64,000 nt of DNA, taken from Murinocardiopsis flavida (GTDB lineage Bacteria > Actinomycetota > Actinomycetes > Streptosporangiales > Streptosporangiaceae). The stretch is taken from positions 186,001 through 250,000 of the forward strand of contig NZ_PYGA01000003.1 of assembly GCF_003014485.1 (NCBI RefSeq), read 5' to 3'. The notes under the pieces were generated by a model. That model worked only from the letters and a program-made list of their open reading frames with translations. It was not told the origin of the DNA and searched no databases. The position numbers and the translations under genes are program-made. This document shows positions 35,041 to 43,620 of the stretch, piece by piece (within the stretch, counting starts at the first letter, position 1; the number at the start of each line of letters is the position of its first letter).

Positions 35041-36901
35041 GACCGTGCGGCTGACCGTTGCCCAGGCGCTGCTGCGCTTCCTCGCGCACCAGTACACCGA
35101 GCGCGACGGCGAACGCGAGCGGCTGATCGGCGGCTGCTGGGGGATCTTCGGCCACGGCAACGTCGCGGGGGTCGGCCAGGCGCTGCTGGAGTCCGGTGCG
35201 GAGATGCCCTACCTCCAGGGGCGCAACGAGCAGTCCATGGTGCACGCCGCCGTGGGCTACGCCCGCCAGCGCAACAGGCGCGGCACGCAGGCCGTCACCA
35301 CGTCCATCGGCCCCGGGGCCACCAACCTCGTCACCGGTGCCGCGCTGGCGACGATCAACCACCTCCCGGTGCTGCTGCTCCCCGGCGACGTCTTCGCCAC
35401 CCGGCCGGCGGAGCCGGTCCTCCAGCAACTCGAACTGCCGCACGCCGCCGACATCAGCGTCAACGACTGCCTGCGCCCGGTGTCGCGCTACTTCGACCGG
35501 ATCTGGCGCCCCGAAGCGCTGATCCCGTCGGCGCTGCGGGCCATGCGCGTGCTCGCCGACCCCGCGCAGACCGGCGCGGTCACCCTCGCGCTGCCGCAGG
35601 ACGTGCAGACCGAGGCCCACGACTGGCCCGAGGAGTTCTTCGCCGAGCGGGTCTGGGCCATCGACCGGCCGGCGCCCGACCCGCGCGCCGTCGATCGCGC
35701 CGCTGCCGCCGTCCGCGCCGCCCGCCGCCCCGTTGTGATCGCCGGCGGCGGCGTGCACCACAGCGGCGCCGAGGAGGCGCTGGCGGACTTCGCCGCGGCG
35801 ACCGGCGTCCCCGTCACCGAGACCCAGGCGGGCCGCGGCTCGCTGCGCCACGACCACCCGCAGGCGCTCGGCGCGGTCGGCCACCAGGGCAACGCGGCCG
35901 CCAACGCCGCAGCGCGCGACGCCGACCTGGTGATCGGGGTGGGCACCCGCTACACCGACTTCAGCACCGCGTCCAACACCCTGTTCGCCGACCCCGGCGT
36001 GCGGTTCCTGAACGTCAACATCACCGGGTCCGACGCCGCGAAGCTGGCGGCCGACCCGGTGGTGGCCGACGCCCGCGCCGCGCTGACCGCCCTCACCGGC
36101 GCACTCGCGTCCTACCGGGTGGCCGACGCCTACCGCGCGTCCTACACCGACGCCGCACGCGGGTGGGCCGCCGTCGCCGCCGCGGCGACCGCGGCGCCCG
36201 ACCCCGCCGCCCGGCCGGGCCAGGCACAGGTGGTGGGGGTGCTGGAGGAGGTCGCCGAGGACACCGACGTCGTCATCAACGCGGCCGGATCGCTGCCGGG
36301 CGACCTGAACAAGCTGTGGCGCGCCCGCGACGTCCGCCAGTACCACGTCGAGTACGGCTACTCCTGCATGGGCTATGAGATCCCCGCGGCGATCGGGGTG
36401 CGGCTCGCCGCCCCCGACCGCGAGGTGTTCGCCCTGGTGGGCGACGGCACCTACCTGATGATGCCGACCGAGGCGGTCACGGCGGTGCAGGAGGGCGTCA
36501 AGATCACGGTGGTGATCGTGCAGAACCACGGGTACGCGTCCATCGGCGGGCTCTCCGCGCGCAGCGGCGGGGAGCGCTTCGGCACCGCCTACCGGTTCCG
36601 CGCGCCCGACGGCACCTTCACCGGCGACCCGCTGCCGCTGGACCTCGCGGCGAACGCCGCGAGCCTCGGCCTCGACGTCTACCGCGCCGACACGGTCGAG
36701 GAGCTGCGGACCGCGCTGCGCAGCGCCCGCTCCGCCGACCGCCCGGCGGCCGTCTACGTGGAGACCGACCCCGATGCCGCCGGCCTCGGCGACGAGGCGT
36801 GGTGGGACGTCCCCGTCGCCGAGGTCGCCACCCGGCCGCAGGCCGTCCGCGACCGCGACGCCTACGAGAATCAGGCGGGTGCGCGCCGGCACTACCTGTG
36901 A
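35030..36901 (+). CDS. iolD: 3D-(3,5/4)-trihydroxycyclohexane-1,2-dione hydrolase
   Basis: A 623-aa thiamine-diphosphate enzyme that opens the inositol ring dione. The N-terminal domain has GCWGIFGHGNVAGVGQALLE and the conserved YLQGRNEQSMVHAAVGYA with the TPP glutamate. GPGATNLVTGAALAT follows. The C-terminal Mg/TPP motif is VGDGTYLMMPTEAV to VVIVQNHGYASIGG. It overlaps iolB and is followed after 115 bp by the mmsA-type dehydrogenase. Confidence 0.95.
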   Translation: MSGETVRLTVAQALLRFLAHQYTERDGERERLIGGCWGIFGHGNVAGVGQALLESGAEMPYLQGRNEQSMVHAAVGYARQRNRRGTQAVTTSIGPGATNLVTGAALATINHLPVLLLPGDVFATRPAEPVLQQLELPHAADISVNDCLRPVSRYFDRIWRPEALIPSALRAMRVLADPAQTGAVTLALPQDVQTEAHDWPEEFFAERVWAIDRPAPDPRAVDRAAAAVRAARRPVVIAGGGVHHSGAEEALADFAAATGVPVTETQAGRGSLRHDHPQALGAVGHQGNAAANAAARDADLVIGVGTRYTDFSTASNTLFADPGVRFLNVNITGSDAAKLAADPVVADARAALTALTGALASYRVADAYRASYTDAARGWAAVAAAATAAPDPAARPGQAQVVGVLEEVAEDTDVVINAAGSLPGDLNKLWRARDVRQYHVEYGYSCMGYEIPAAIGVRLAAPDREVFALVGDGTYLMMPTEAVTAVQEGVKITVVIVQNHGYASIGGLSARSGGERFGTAYRFRAPDGTFTGDPLPLDLAANAASLGLDVYRADTVEELRTALRSARSADRPAAVYVETDPDAAGLGDEAWWDVPVAEVATRPQAVRDRDAYENQAGARRHYL

Positions 36902-37016
36902 CGGCGCCGCATGCGGCAGCGCACGGCGGCGACACCCCGCGCCCCCGGCGCACGGTGAGCGGCGCGGCCCCGGCCGCGCCGCCGCCGGCACGCCCCGAGA
37001 AAGGCAGGACAGCACG

Positions 37017-38510
37017 ATGACCACCATCCAGCACTGGATCGGCGGCCGCGCCGAACCGGGCGGCTCCGGCCGCTTCGCCGACGTCACCGACCCCGCCACC
37101 GGCGAGGTCACCGCGCGGGTCGCCCTCGCGGGCGCCGCCGACGTCGACGCCGCCGTCGCAGCGGCGGCCGGAGCCGCCCCCGCCTGGGCCGCGACGTCCC
37201 TGGCGCAGCGGACCCGGATCCTCTTCGCCTACCGCGAGGTCCTCAACGCCAACCGCGCGGAGATCGCGGCCCTGATCACCGCCGAGCACGGCAAGGTCCA
37301 CTCCGACGCGCTCGGCGAGGTCGCCCGCGGCATGGAGATCGTGGAGCTGGCGTGCGGGATCGCGCACCTGCTGAAGGGCGAGAGCTCCACCGGGGTCTCG
37401 AAAGGGGTGGACGTCGAGTCCATCCGCCAGCCGGTGGGCGTCGTCGCCGCGATCACCCCGTTCAACTTCCCCGCGATGGTGCCGCTCTGGATGATCCCCC
37501 TGGCGATCGCCTGCGGCAACACGGTGGTGGTCAAGCCCAGCGAGAAGGACCCCTCGGCGACCGGGCTGCTGGTGCGCCTGGCGACGGAGGCCGGCCTGCC
37601 CGACGGCGTGCTGAACCTCGTCAACGGCGACAAGGAGGCGGTCGACCGGCTGCTGGAGCACCCCGGTGTCGACGCGGTCAGCTTCGTCGGCTCGACCCCC
37701 GTCGCGCGGCACGTCCACGCGGCGGCCTCGGCGGCCGGCAAGCGCGTCCAGGCGCTCGGCGGAGCGAAGAACCACATGATGGTGCTGCCGGACGCCGACC
37801 TCGACCTCGCCGCCGACGCCGCCGTCTCCGCGGCCTACGGCTCGGCGGGGGAGCGGTGCATGGCGGTCTCCGTCGTGGTCGCCGTCGGCGACGTCGCCGA
37901 CGCCCTGGTCGAGCGGATCGCCGACCGGGCGCGCGCCCTCACCATCGGCCCCGGCGGCGACCCCGCCTCGGAGATGGGCCCGCTCATCACCCGCGAGCAC
38001 CGCGACCGGGTCGCGTCCTACGTCCCGCGGGCGCGCGAGCAGGGCGCCACCGTCGTCGTGGACGGCACCGGGCTGAAGGTCGCCGGGCACGAGAACGGCT
38101 TCTTCACGGGGGTCAGCCTCCTCGACCACGTCACCACGGACATGGACGCCTACCGCGACGAGATCTTCGGGCCGGTGCTCGCCGTGGTGCGCGCCGCGAC
38201 CTACGAGGACGCCATCGCGCTGGTCAACGCCTCGCGCTGGGGCAACGGCACCGCGGTGTTCACCCGCGACGGCGGGGCGGCGCGGCGCTTCCAGTTGGAG
38301 GTGCAGGCCGGGATGGTGGGCGTGAACGTCCCCGTGCCCGTCCCGGTGGGCTACCACTCCTTCGGCGGCTGGAAGGACTCGCTGTTCGGCGAGCACCACG
38401 TCTACGGCGCCGACGGGATCCGCTTCTACACGCGCGGCAAGGTCATCACCACCCGTTGGCCCGACCCCGAGGACGCAGGGGTCGACCTGGGGTTCCCCAA
38501 GAACACCTGA
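37017..38510 (+). CDS. mmsA: (Methyl)malonate-semialdehyde dehydrogenase, CoA-acylating
   Basis: A 497-aa aldehyde dehydrogenase that ends inositol degradation by oxidising malonate semialdehyde to acetyl-CoA (also called IolA). Motifs are PFNFPAMVPLWMIP, SFVGSTPVARHVH, QALGGAKNHM and the catalytic Cys281 in GSAGERCMAVSV. The N-terminal HWIGGRAEPGGSGRFADVTDP is typical of MMSDH. The last plus-strand inositol gene; iolE, iolG and an inositol transporter are not in the window. Confidence 0.93.
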   Translation: MTTIQHWIGGRAEPGGSGRFADVTDPATGEVTARVALAGAADVDAAVAAAAGAAPAWAATSLAQRTRILFAYREVLNANRAEIAALITAEHGKVHSDALGEVARGMEIVELACGIAHLLKGESSTGVSKGVDVESIRQPVGVVAAITPFNFPAMVPLWMIPLAIACGNTVVVKPSEKDPSATGLLVRLATEAGLPDGVLNLVNGDKEAVDRLLEHPGVDAVSFVGSTPVARHVHAAASAAGKRVQALGGAKNHMMVLPDADLDLAADAAVSAAYGSAGERCMAVSVVVAVGDVADALVERIADRARALTIGPGGDPASEMGPLITREHRDRVASYVPRAREQGATVVVDGTGLKVAGHENGFFTGVSLLDHVTTDMDAYRDEIFGPVLAVVRAATYEDAIALVNASRWGNGTAVFTRDGGAARRFQLEVQAGMVGVNVPVPVPVGYHSFGGWKDSLFGEHHVYGADGIRFYTRGKVITTRWPDPEDAGVDLGFPKNT

Positions 38511-38692
38511 GCGCCGGCCGGGTCCGCCGCAGCGGCAGGGGGTGCCGCCCCGCCCGCGGCGGACCCGGCATCGGTTCCCGGCTGTCCGCATCCGGCCAAT
38601 CGGCGCACGTGCGAAACACATGCGGGCCGGAGTGCGTCGATATCCGTGAACAATCCCCCAGCGGCGCCGCCGCACATCGGAGATCCCCCACG

Positions 38693-40324
38693 ATGACCCA
38701 TCACAAGCGCACCACCCTGGCATCGATCGGCCTGCTCACCGCCGGAGCCCTCGTGCTCTCCGGGTGCGGCGCGGTCGGCGAGCTCCGCGACCGGATCCTC
38801 GACGGCACGCGGACCGACCCCACGGGCCGCCCCACCGAACCGTCGGCCATGCCGACCGTCGAAGAGGACTTCCCCTACACCAAGCAGGGCCGGCTCTTCC
38901 TCGACACCGGCGACGACACCCAGACCGAGATGTCGATCACCGCGCTCGAACGCACCGACGACCACACCGTCCTCTACGTCGACCACACCTACCTCGACGA
39001 CGTGAGCGGCTCGGTCCAGCGCATGTCGACGCCGCCGACCCTGATCGACCCCGTCAGCGGGCGGGTCTACCCGATGCTGCGGACACCCGACGGCGAGGAC
39101 ACCTACGGCTCCTACACCGACAGCGGGAAGTTCCCCATCTACGAGGGCGTCCCCCGGGAGTTCCGCTACTACTTCCCGCGGGTGCCCGCCGACGTCCGGC
39201 AGCTGACCTTCGTCGGGTCCGGAATGGGCGCGATGACCGGCATCCCGGTCCAGGACGTCGAGAAGGAGCAGCCGGCGCCCGCATCGCCCAACGTCGACGA
39301 GTACGAGAACACCGAACCCCCCGAGGGCACGTCGATCACCTTCCCCGTCGAGCGCCCCGCAGAGGACGCCAAGAGCGGGGTCACCGACCTGGAGAGCTTC
39401 GTCGACTCCAAGGAGGCGTCCACCACCCGCGAGGGCGACACCGAGACCATCGCGCTGCACTCCGACGTCATGTTCGAGTTCGACAAGTCGGAGCTCACCG
39501 GCGAGGCGACCGAGATCGTGCGGAAGGCGGCCGAGTCGCTGAAGGCGAACGTCGACCCCGAGGAGTCGCGGATCACCGTCATCGGCCACAGCGACGGCAA
39601 GGGCGGCGACGGCTACAACGCCAAGCTGTCGGAGCAGCGGGCCGACACCGTCAGCAGGATCCTGAAGAAGGAGCTCGGCGGCGACTACCGGTTCAGCACC
39701 GAGGGCCGCGGCGCCACCGACCCCGTCGCGGAGGAGGGCGGCGCCGACGACGAGGAGGCGCGCGCCCGCAACCGCCGGGTGGAGTTCTCCTACAAGGTCT
39801 CCCGCGACTCCGCCAAGGGCGGCGCGCGCGACGGCCGCAGCGAGGCCGAGGGCGCCCTCGGTTCGGCGGCGCGCAACGTCGGCAGTCCGGCGCCGTTCGA
39901 GGCCGAGGACGGCGACGTCGCGGGCACGGCGACAGAGGGCGACGTCCGCCTCGACGTGCACCCCCTGGTGCGCGACGGCGCGTACCTGATCGGCACCGTC
40001 TCGCTCACCAACACCGGCGAGGACCCGGTGGAGCTCGACCTCAGCGGCGGCGAGGGCCGGCGCAAGGGCGGGCCGACCAAGTTCGGCAAGGGCACGCTGG
40101 GCGGGTTCCAGCTCATCGAGCCCGAGACCGACCTGGTGCGCTATGTGGCGCAGATGCGGGTCGGCGAGGACGAGTACGCGGGGCTCGCCGAGGAGTTGCA
40201 GGCGCTCCAGCCGGGCGAGGCGTACCGGGCGATCGCGGTGTTCCCCGCGCCGGCGTCGAAGGTCACGGAGCTGAGCCTGCACGCGGGGCCGTTCGGCGAG
40301 ATCGAGGACGTCCCCGTGTCATGA
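38693..40324 (+). CDS. Lipoprotein with OmpA-like peptidoglycan-binding domain
   Basis: A 543-aa exported protein. Lipobox VLSGC with Cys25 predicts membrane anchoring. The N-terminal region (30-200) holds a beta-rich domain without a recognised family. The OmpA C-domain lies about 255-370, with VMFEFDKSELTGEA and the peptidoglycan-binding RNRRVEFSY near its end. After it is a C-terminal domain of about 170 residues with VSLTNTGEDPVELDLSG. OmpA-domain proteins in monoderm bacteria tether proteins to peptidoglycan. It is monocistronic, with a strong terminator at 40350. Confidence 0.82.
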   Translation: MTHHKRTTLASIGLLTAGALVLSGCGAVGELRDRILDGTRTDPTGRPTEPSAMPTVEEDFPYTKQGRLFLDTGDDTQTEMSITALERTDDHTVLYVDHTYLDDVSGSVQRMSTPPTLIDPVSGRVYPMLRTPDGEDTYGSYTDSGKFPIYEGVPREFRYYFPRVPADVRQLTFVGSGMGAMTGIPVQDVEKEQPAPASPNVDEYENTEPPEGTSITFPVERPAEDAKSGVTDLESFVDSKEASTTREGDTETIALHSDVMFEFDKSELTGEATEIVRKAAESLKANVDPEESRITVIGHSDGKGGDGYNAKLSEQRADTVSRILKKELGGDYRFSTEGRGATDPVAEEGGADDEEARARNRRVEFSYKVSRDSAKGGARDGRSEAEGALGSAARNVGSPAPFEAEDGDVAGTATEGDVRLDVHPLVRDGAYLIGTVSLTNTGEDPVELDLSGGEGRRKGGPTKFGKGTLGGFQLIEPETDLVRYVAQMRVGEDEYAGLAEELQALQPGEAYRAIAVFPAPASKVTELSLHAGPFGEIEDVPVS

Positions 40325-40349
40325 CCCGCGGGGCGGCGGAGGAAAGCGG

Positions 40350-40382
40350 CGGCGGGGCGGCCCGGGAGGGGCCGCCCCGCCG
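40350..40382. terminator. Terminator after the OmpA-domain gene
   Basis: 14-bp arms (40350-40363 and 40369-40382) close a five-nt loop, starting 26 bp past the lipoprotein stop. The convergent hypothetical gene stops at 40404, so the hairpin can serve both. Confidence 0.7.
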
Positions 40383-40403
40383 GGGCGCGCGGTGGGGGAG
40401 GGC

Positions 40404-40865
40404 TCAGGCGAAACTGAGGCTGAGGACACCGGGCGCGGCGGGGGCCCGCGCGGGCAGCGAGGCGACTCCCTCGGGCGGCGACATGAGCAGGTCGCAGCAG
40501 CTCGCCTGGGTCGCGGCCGGCGCGGGGGGCGCCGGGGTGAAGGGCCGCATGATCTCGGCCGCTGCGCCCTCGGGGTCGGCCGCGGGGTGCGTGAAGGTGC
40601 TGCCGAAGATGTCGTTCCAGATGAACTGGTTGTTCCGGCACCAGATGTTGATGCCGTGGCGCACCGACATCATGGCAACGGCCGAGCAGCCGCCCCGGTG
40701 GATGGGGGCCGCCGCCGGGTGGGTCAGCTTCTCCCAAAGGGCCTCGATGGCGCGTTCGGCGTTGAAGGCGTGACGCGGCGGTCGCTTGACGCGTGCCGCC
40801 TCGGCCGATTTGACGCGCGAGGCACGGGGGTTGTTCAGGCGAGGATGACTCAAGAACATCTCCAT
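40404..40865 (-). CDS. Unrecognised protein with four cysteines
   Basis: A 153-aa protein that I cannot place in a family. The N-terminal third is basic (PRASRVKSAEAARVKRPP), suggesting nucleic-acid contact. A central block (about 35-95) has aromatic and cysteine residues: RGGCSAVAMM, then INIWCRNNQFIWNDIFG. The last third is Pro/Ala-rich with adjacent cysteines (ASCCDLL). Four cysteines in C-x(n)-C and CC form could bind a metal or form disulfides. No upstream ribosome site is evident. The 231-bp AT-richer upstream region suggests regulated expression. Confidence 0.5.
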   Translation of the reverse strand: MEMFLSHPRLNNPRASRVKSAEAARVKRPPRHAFNAERAIEALWEKLTHPAAAPIHRGGCSAVAMMSVRHGINIWCRNNQFIWNDIFGSTFTHPAADPEGAAAEIMRPFTPAPPAPAATQASCCDLLMSPPEGVASLPARAPAAPGVLSLSFA

Positions 40866-41092
40866 CGTGGGGCACCGCAGCCGGTGAGGGCTGCGACCTG
40901 CGGTTCCTGCACGAGGAACGTTGAGGCAACGAGGTGGGGCGTGGGGCGTTACCTCGCGGTTATGTTTACGAGTCCGGATGCTAGCAGGATTTTCCCCCTA
41001 AGGGGCGAGTCAGTTTGATGTCGGTCATCACACATGAATCGGGCGGTTTGCCATGCAGTGGTCCACCTGCGGGGATCTAGCATAGATACAAC
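40866..41092. promoter_or_regulatory. Divergent promoter region before the FCD-type regulator
   Basis: The region is AT-rich around 40960-41092. It has a perfect inverted repeat CCCCT-A-AGGGG at 40995-41005. TAGCAT at 41078-41083 is a likely -10, placing transcription start near the ATG 41093 with no ribosome site between, so the regulator gene is probably leaderless. Confidence 0.45.
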
Positions 41093-41761
41093 ATGAATTT
41101 AAGTGCCCCCAGTGCCGCCCCTAAGGCCTCAGCGACCGACCGGGCCTACACGCACACCAAGGACGCCATCCTCGGCCGCCGCTACGAAGGCGGCGCCATC
41201 GTCAGCGAGGGCGACATCGCCGCCGACGTAGGGGTGTCGCGCACCCCTGTGCGCGAGGCCCTCCTCCGCTTGCAGGCCGAGGGCCTCGTGCGGCTCTACC
41301 CGAAGCGCGGCGCGCTCATCGTCCCCGTGTCCCGGCAGGAGGTCGACGACGTCATCGAGACCCGCCGGCTCGTCGAGGGCTACACGGTCGAGCGCGCGGC
41401 GGCGGGGGACCTCGCCGGGCGCGCGGCCCTCGCCGGGCGCCTCACGGGCCTCCTGGAGGCCATGGAGGACGGTCTGGCGGCCGGCGACACCACCGCCTTC
41501 GTCCACGCCGACAGGGAGTTCCACCGGACGATCGTCGCCGCGGCGGGCAACGACATCCTCAACGCCCTCTACGAATCGCTGCGCGACCGCCAGTACCGCA
41601 TGATGCGGGCCGGGTCCCGCGACGCCGACCTGATGCGGCGCAACATCGCCGAGCACGCGGCGATCCTCGACGCCGTCCGGCGCGGCGTCGCCGAGGACGC
41701 CGCCGCAGCGGTGCGGACCCACCTCGACCACGCGGCGGCGTCCATCGGCGGCCGCCCGTGA
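41093..41761 (+). CDS. GntR family (FCD subfamily) regulator
   Basis: A 222-aa regulator. The winged HTH (about 16-80) has VSEGDIAADVGVSRTPVREALLRLQAEGLVR. The FCD ligand-binding domain follows, with metal-site residues in EVDDVIETRRLVE, FVHADREFHRTIVAAAGN and EHAAILDAVRRG. The first codons follow a -10-like TAGCAT at nine nt, suggesting leaderless expression. It overlaps the next gene, an MFS transporter, by 4 bp, so the pair is co-transcribed and the regulator likely controls uptake of that substrate. Confidence 0.87.
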   Translation: MNLSAPSAAPKASATDRAYTHTKDAILGRRYEGGAIVSEGDIAADVGVSRTPVREALLRLQAEGLVRLYPKRGALIVPVSRQEVDDVIETRRLVEGYTVERAAAGDLAGRAALAGRLTGLLEAMEDGLAAGDTTAFVHADREFHRTIVAAAGNDILNALYESLRDRQYRMMRAGSRDADLMRRNIAEHAAILDAVRRGVAEDAAAAVRTHLDHAAASIGGRP

Positions 41762-43080
41762 GCCTGCGCGCAGACGGCGAGCGCGCCAACGGCGCGCCCG
41801 CACGCCCCGAGTCCTCCGCTGATAGGACGTCCCCTCGTCCCACCCACCCCGCCGGGCCCGCGGGCGGCGGCCGGGCCTGGCTGGTGTGGGGAGTCGGCGT
41901 CGCCGTCTACTTCCTCGCCATGTTCCACCGCAACGGGCTCGGCGTCGCCGCGCTGGAGGCCCAGGAGCGGTTCGGCGTCGGCCCGGCGCTGCTCGCCGTC
42001 CTGCCCATGCTCCAGCTCGTGGTCTACGTGGCCCTCCAGGTCCCCGCGGGACTGTTGGCCGACCGGATCGGCCCGCGGCGCTCACTGCTCATGGGCATGG
42101 CCGCCATGGCGTTCGGCGTGGTGCTGTTCGCCGTCGCCCCCAACGCGCCGGTCGCGATCGCGGGGCGGCTGTTCATCGGGCTCGGCGACGCGCTCACCTT
42201 CCTGAACGTCATCCGCCTCGCCGCACTGTGGTTCCCCCGCTCCCGCTACGCGCTCGTGAGCGCCCTCACGGGCGTCACCGGCGGGCTCGGGCAGATCGCC
42301 AGCGTCGCGCCGCTGTCGGCCGCGCTGGAGCGCGTGGGCTGGACCCCGGCGTTCCTCGGCGCGGGCGCGCTCACGGTGCTCATGACCCTGCTGGTCGTGC
42401 TGGTCGTCCGCGACCGGCCCGCGGGGACGCCCGCTGCGACCGGCCACCCGCGGATCTCGGTGGCGGCGAGCATCATGGAGGCGCTGCGCACGCGCGGGCC
42501 GCGGGTCGGCATGGCCTACCACGCCGTCGCGATGTCGCCCTACACGATGCTCGCGCTGCTGTGGGGCTACCCGTTCCTCGTCGAGGGCATGGGGCTGGGC
42601 CCCGGCACGGCGGCGCTGCTGCTGACCGTCCTCGGCGCCGGCACGTTGTGGATGTCGCCGCTGCTGGGCGCCCTCGCCGGCCGGTGGCCGGGCATCCGCT
42701 TCCCGTTCGCCGCGGTGTTCGCGCCGGTGCTCACCCTGGGCTGGCTGCTGCTCACGCTGTGGCCGGGCGGCGCCCCCGCGGGAGTGGTGGTGGCCGTGCT
42801 CGCGGTGAGCGCCACGGGTGCGGTGGTCGCGCCGGCGCTGTCCTTCGACTTCGCGCGCGACGGCATGCCGGCGCATCGCACCGGGGTGGCGTCGGGCCTG
42901 GTGAACATGTCGGGATTCAGCGTGACCCTGATCGGCACCGTGCTCGCAGGGGCGATCCTGGAGACCGCTCCGGAGCCGCGCGGGATGACCGACTTCCAGC
43001 TCGCCTTCCTGCCGATGACCGCGATGATGCTCGCGGCGACGTGCGCCCTGCTCGTCCTGGTGCTGCGACGGCCCCGCTGA
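41758..43080 (+). CDS. MFS transporter
   Basis: A 440-aa, 12-helix major facilitator. The first helix (FLAMFHRNGLGVAALEAQE) and the loop-2 motif GLLADRIGPRRSLLMG are characteristic. The GTG start overlaps the GntR/FCD stop by 4 bp. About 30 residues precede the first helix and lack hydrophobicity. Substrate is unknown; the paired FCD regulators usually sense small organic acids or sugar acids. Confidence 0.87.
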   Translation: MSLRADGERANGAPARPESSADRTSPRPTHPAGPAGGGRAWLVWGVGVAVYFLAMFHRNGLGVAALEAQERFGVGPALLAVLPMLQLVVYVALQVPAGLLADRIGPRRSLLMGMAAMAFGVVLFAVAPNAPVAIAGRLFIGLGDALTFLNVIRLAALWFPRSRYALVSALTGVTGGLGQIASVAPLSAALERVGWTPAFLGAGALTVLMTLLVVLVVRDRPAGTPAATGHPRISVAASIMEALRTRGPRVGMAYHAVAMSPYTMLALLWGYPFLVEGMGLGPGTAALLLTVLGAGTLWMSPLLGALAGRWPGIRFPFAAVFAPVLTLGWLLLTLWPGGAPAGVVVAVLAVSATGAVVAPALSFDFARDGMPAHRTGVASGLVNMSGFSVTLIGTVLAGAILETAPEPRGMTDFQLAFLPMTAMMLAATCALLVLVLRRPR

Positions 43081-43115
43081 GCCGTGCCCCGCTGACCGCC
43101 CCGGGCGCCGCGTGA

Positions 43116-43143
43116 GCGCCCCCTGCCGTACGGCAGGGGGCGC
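43116..43143. terminator. Terminator after the MFS gene
   Basis: A perfect 28-nt palindrome (14-bp arms, beginning GCGCCCCCTGCCG) lies 35 bp past the MFS stop. The convergent DUF6458 gene ends at 43214. Confidence 0.7.
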
Positions 43144-43213
43144 GGCGGGTCATTTGGGGGCGGCCGGAACGCACCCGGCCGCACGGCGCGCGGCCGCGGC
43201 GGGGCGCCGGGGA

Positions 43214-43429
43214 TCAGAGCCGGTGGTCGTTGCCTCCGGGGAGCCGCTCCTCGTTCTCCTTGTTGCTGCGCAGCACCATGAGGAGCAGCGTCAGTACCAC
43301 GACCGCGGCGCCGGCCGCCATCAGGATCATGCCGATGGCGGCGAGGTCGATGCCCTGGATGTCGGCGGTGATGCCGAACCTGAGCACGGCCCCGATGACC
43401 ACCAGAAAAATCCCGAGCCCGATGCCCAT
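43214..43429 (-). CDS. Small DUF6458-type membrane protein
   Basis: A 71-aa protein with two helices: GIFLVVIGAVLRFGITADIQ at the N-terminus and IGMILMAAGAAVVVLTLLLM, then a polar tail. This two-helix pattern with the GIGLGIFL start resembles the actinobacterial DUF6458 family. Function is unknown. It has its own promoter region and no partner gene. Confidence 0.75.
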   Translation of the reverse strand: MGIGLGIFLVVIGAVLRFGITADIQGIDLAAIGMILMAAGAAVVVLTLLLMVLRSNKENEERLPGGNDHRL

Positions 43430-43564
43430 GTGCCTACCTCCGCGATCACTTCAGCCGGACGGAAATCAATCGGACACTTCTTCGCTCTTACTCGCTGCTC
43501 TTACCCGCTCGTTCGGGGCACATTACCGAAAAACGGGGGTGTCTTGGCGGCGGTATGACCACGA

Positions 43565-43603
43565 CGGCGGGCGGGACCGCCGAAACGGGGGTCCCGCCCG
43601 CCG
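43565..43603. terminator. Terminator after the acyl-CoA dehydrogenase gene
   Basis: 14-bp perfect arms (43565-43578 and 43590-43603) with an 11-nt loop lie 17 bp beyond the minus-strand stop at 43621. Confidence 0.7.
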
Positions 43604-43620
43604 AACGGGGCGCAGGGGCG

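Noticed and set aside
40392-41018. 208-aa plus-strand frame in the divergent region near 40.4-41.0 kb
   Set aside because: Composition is Gly/Arg-rich, it opposes the better minus-strand frame and has no start signal.
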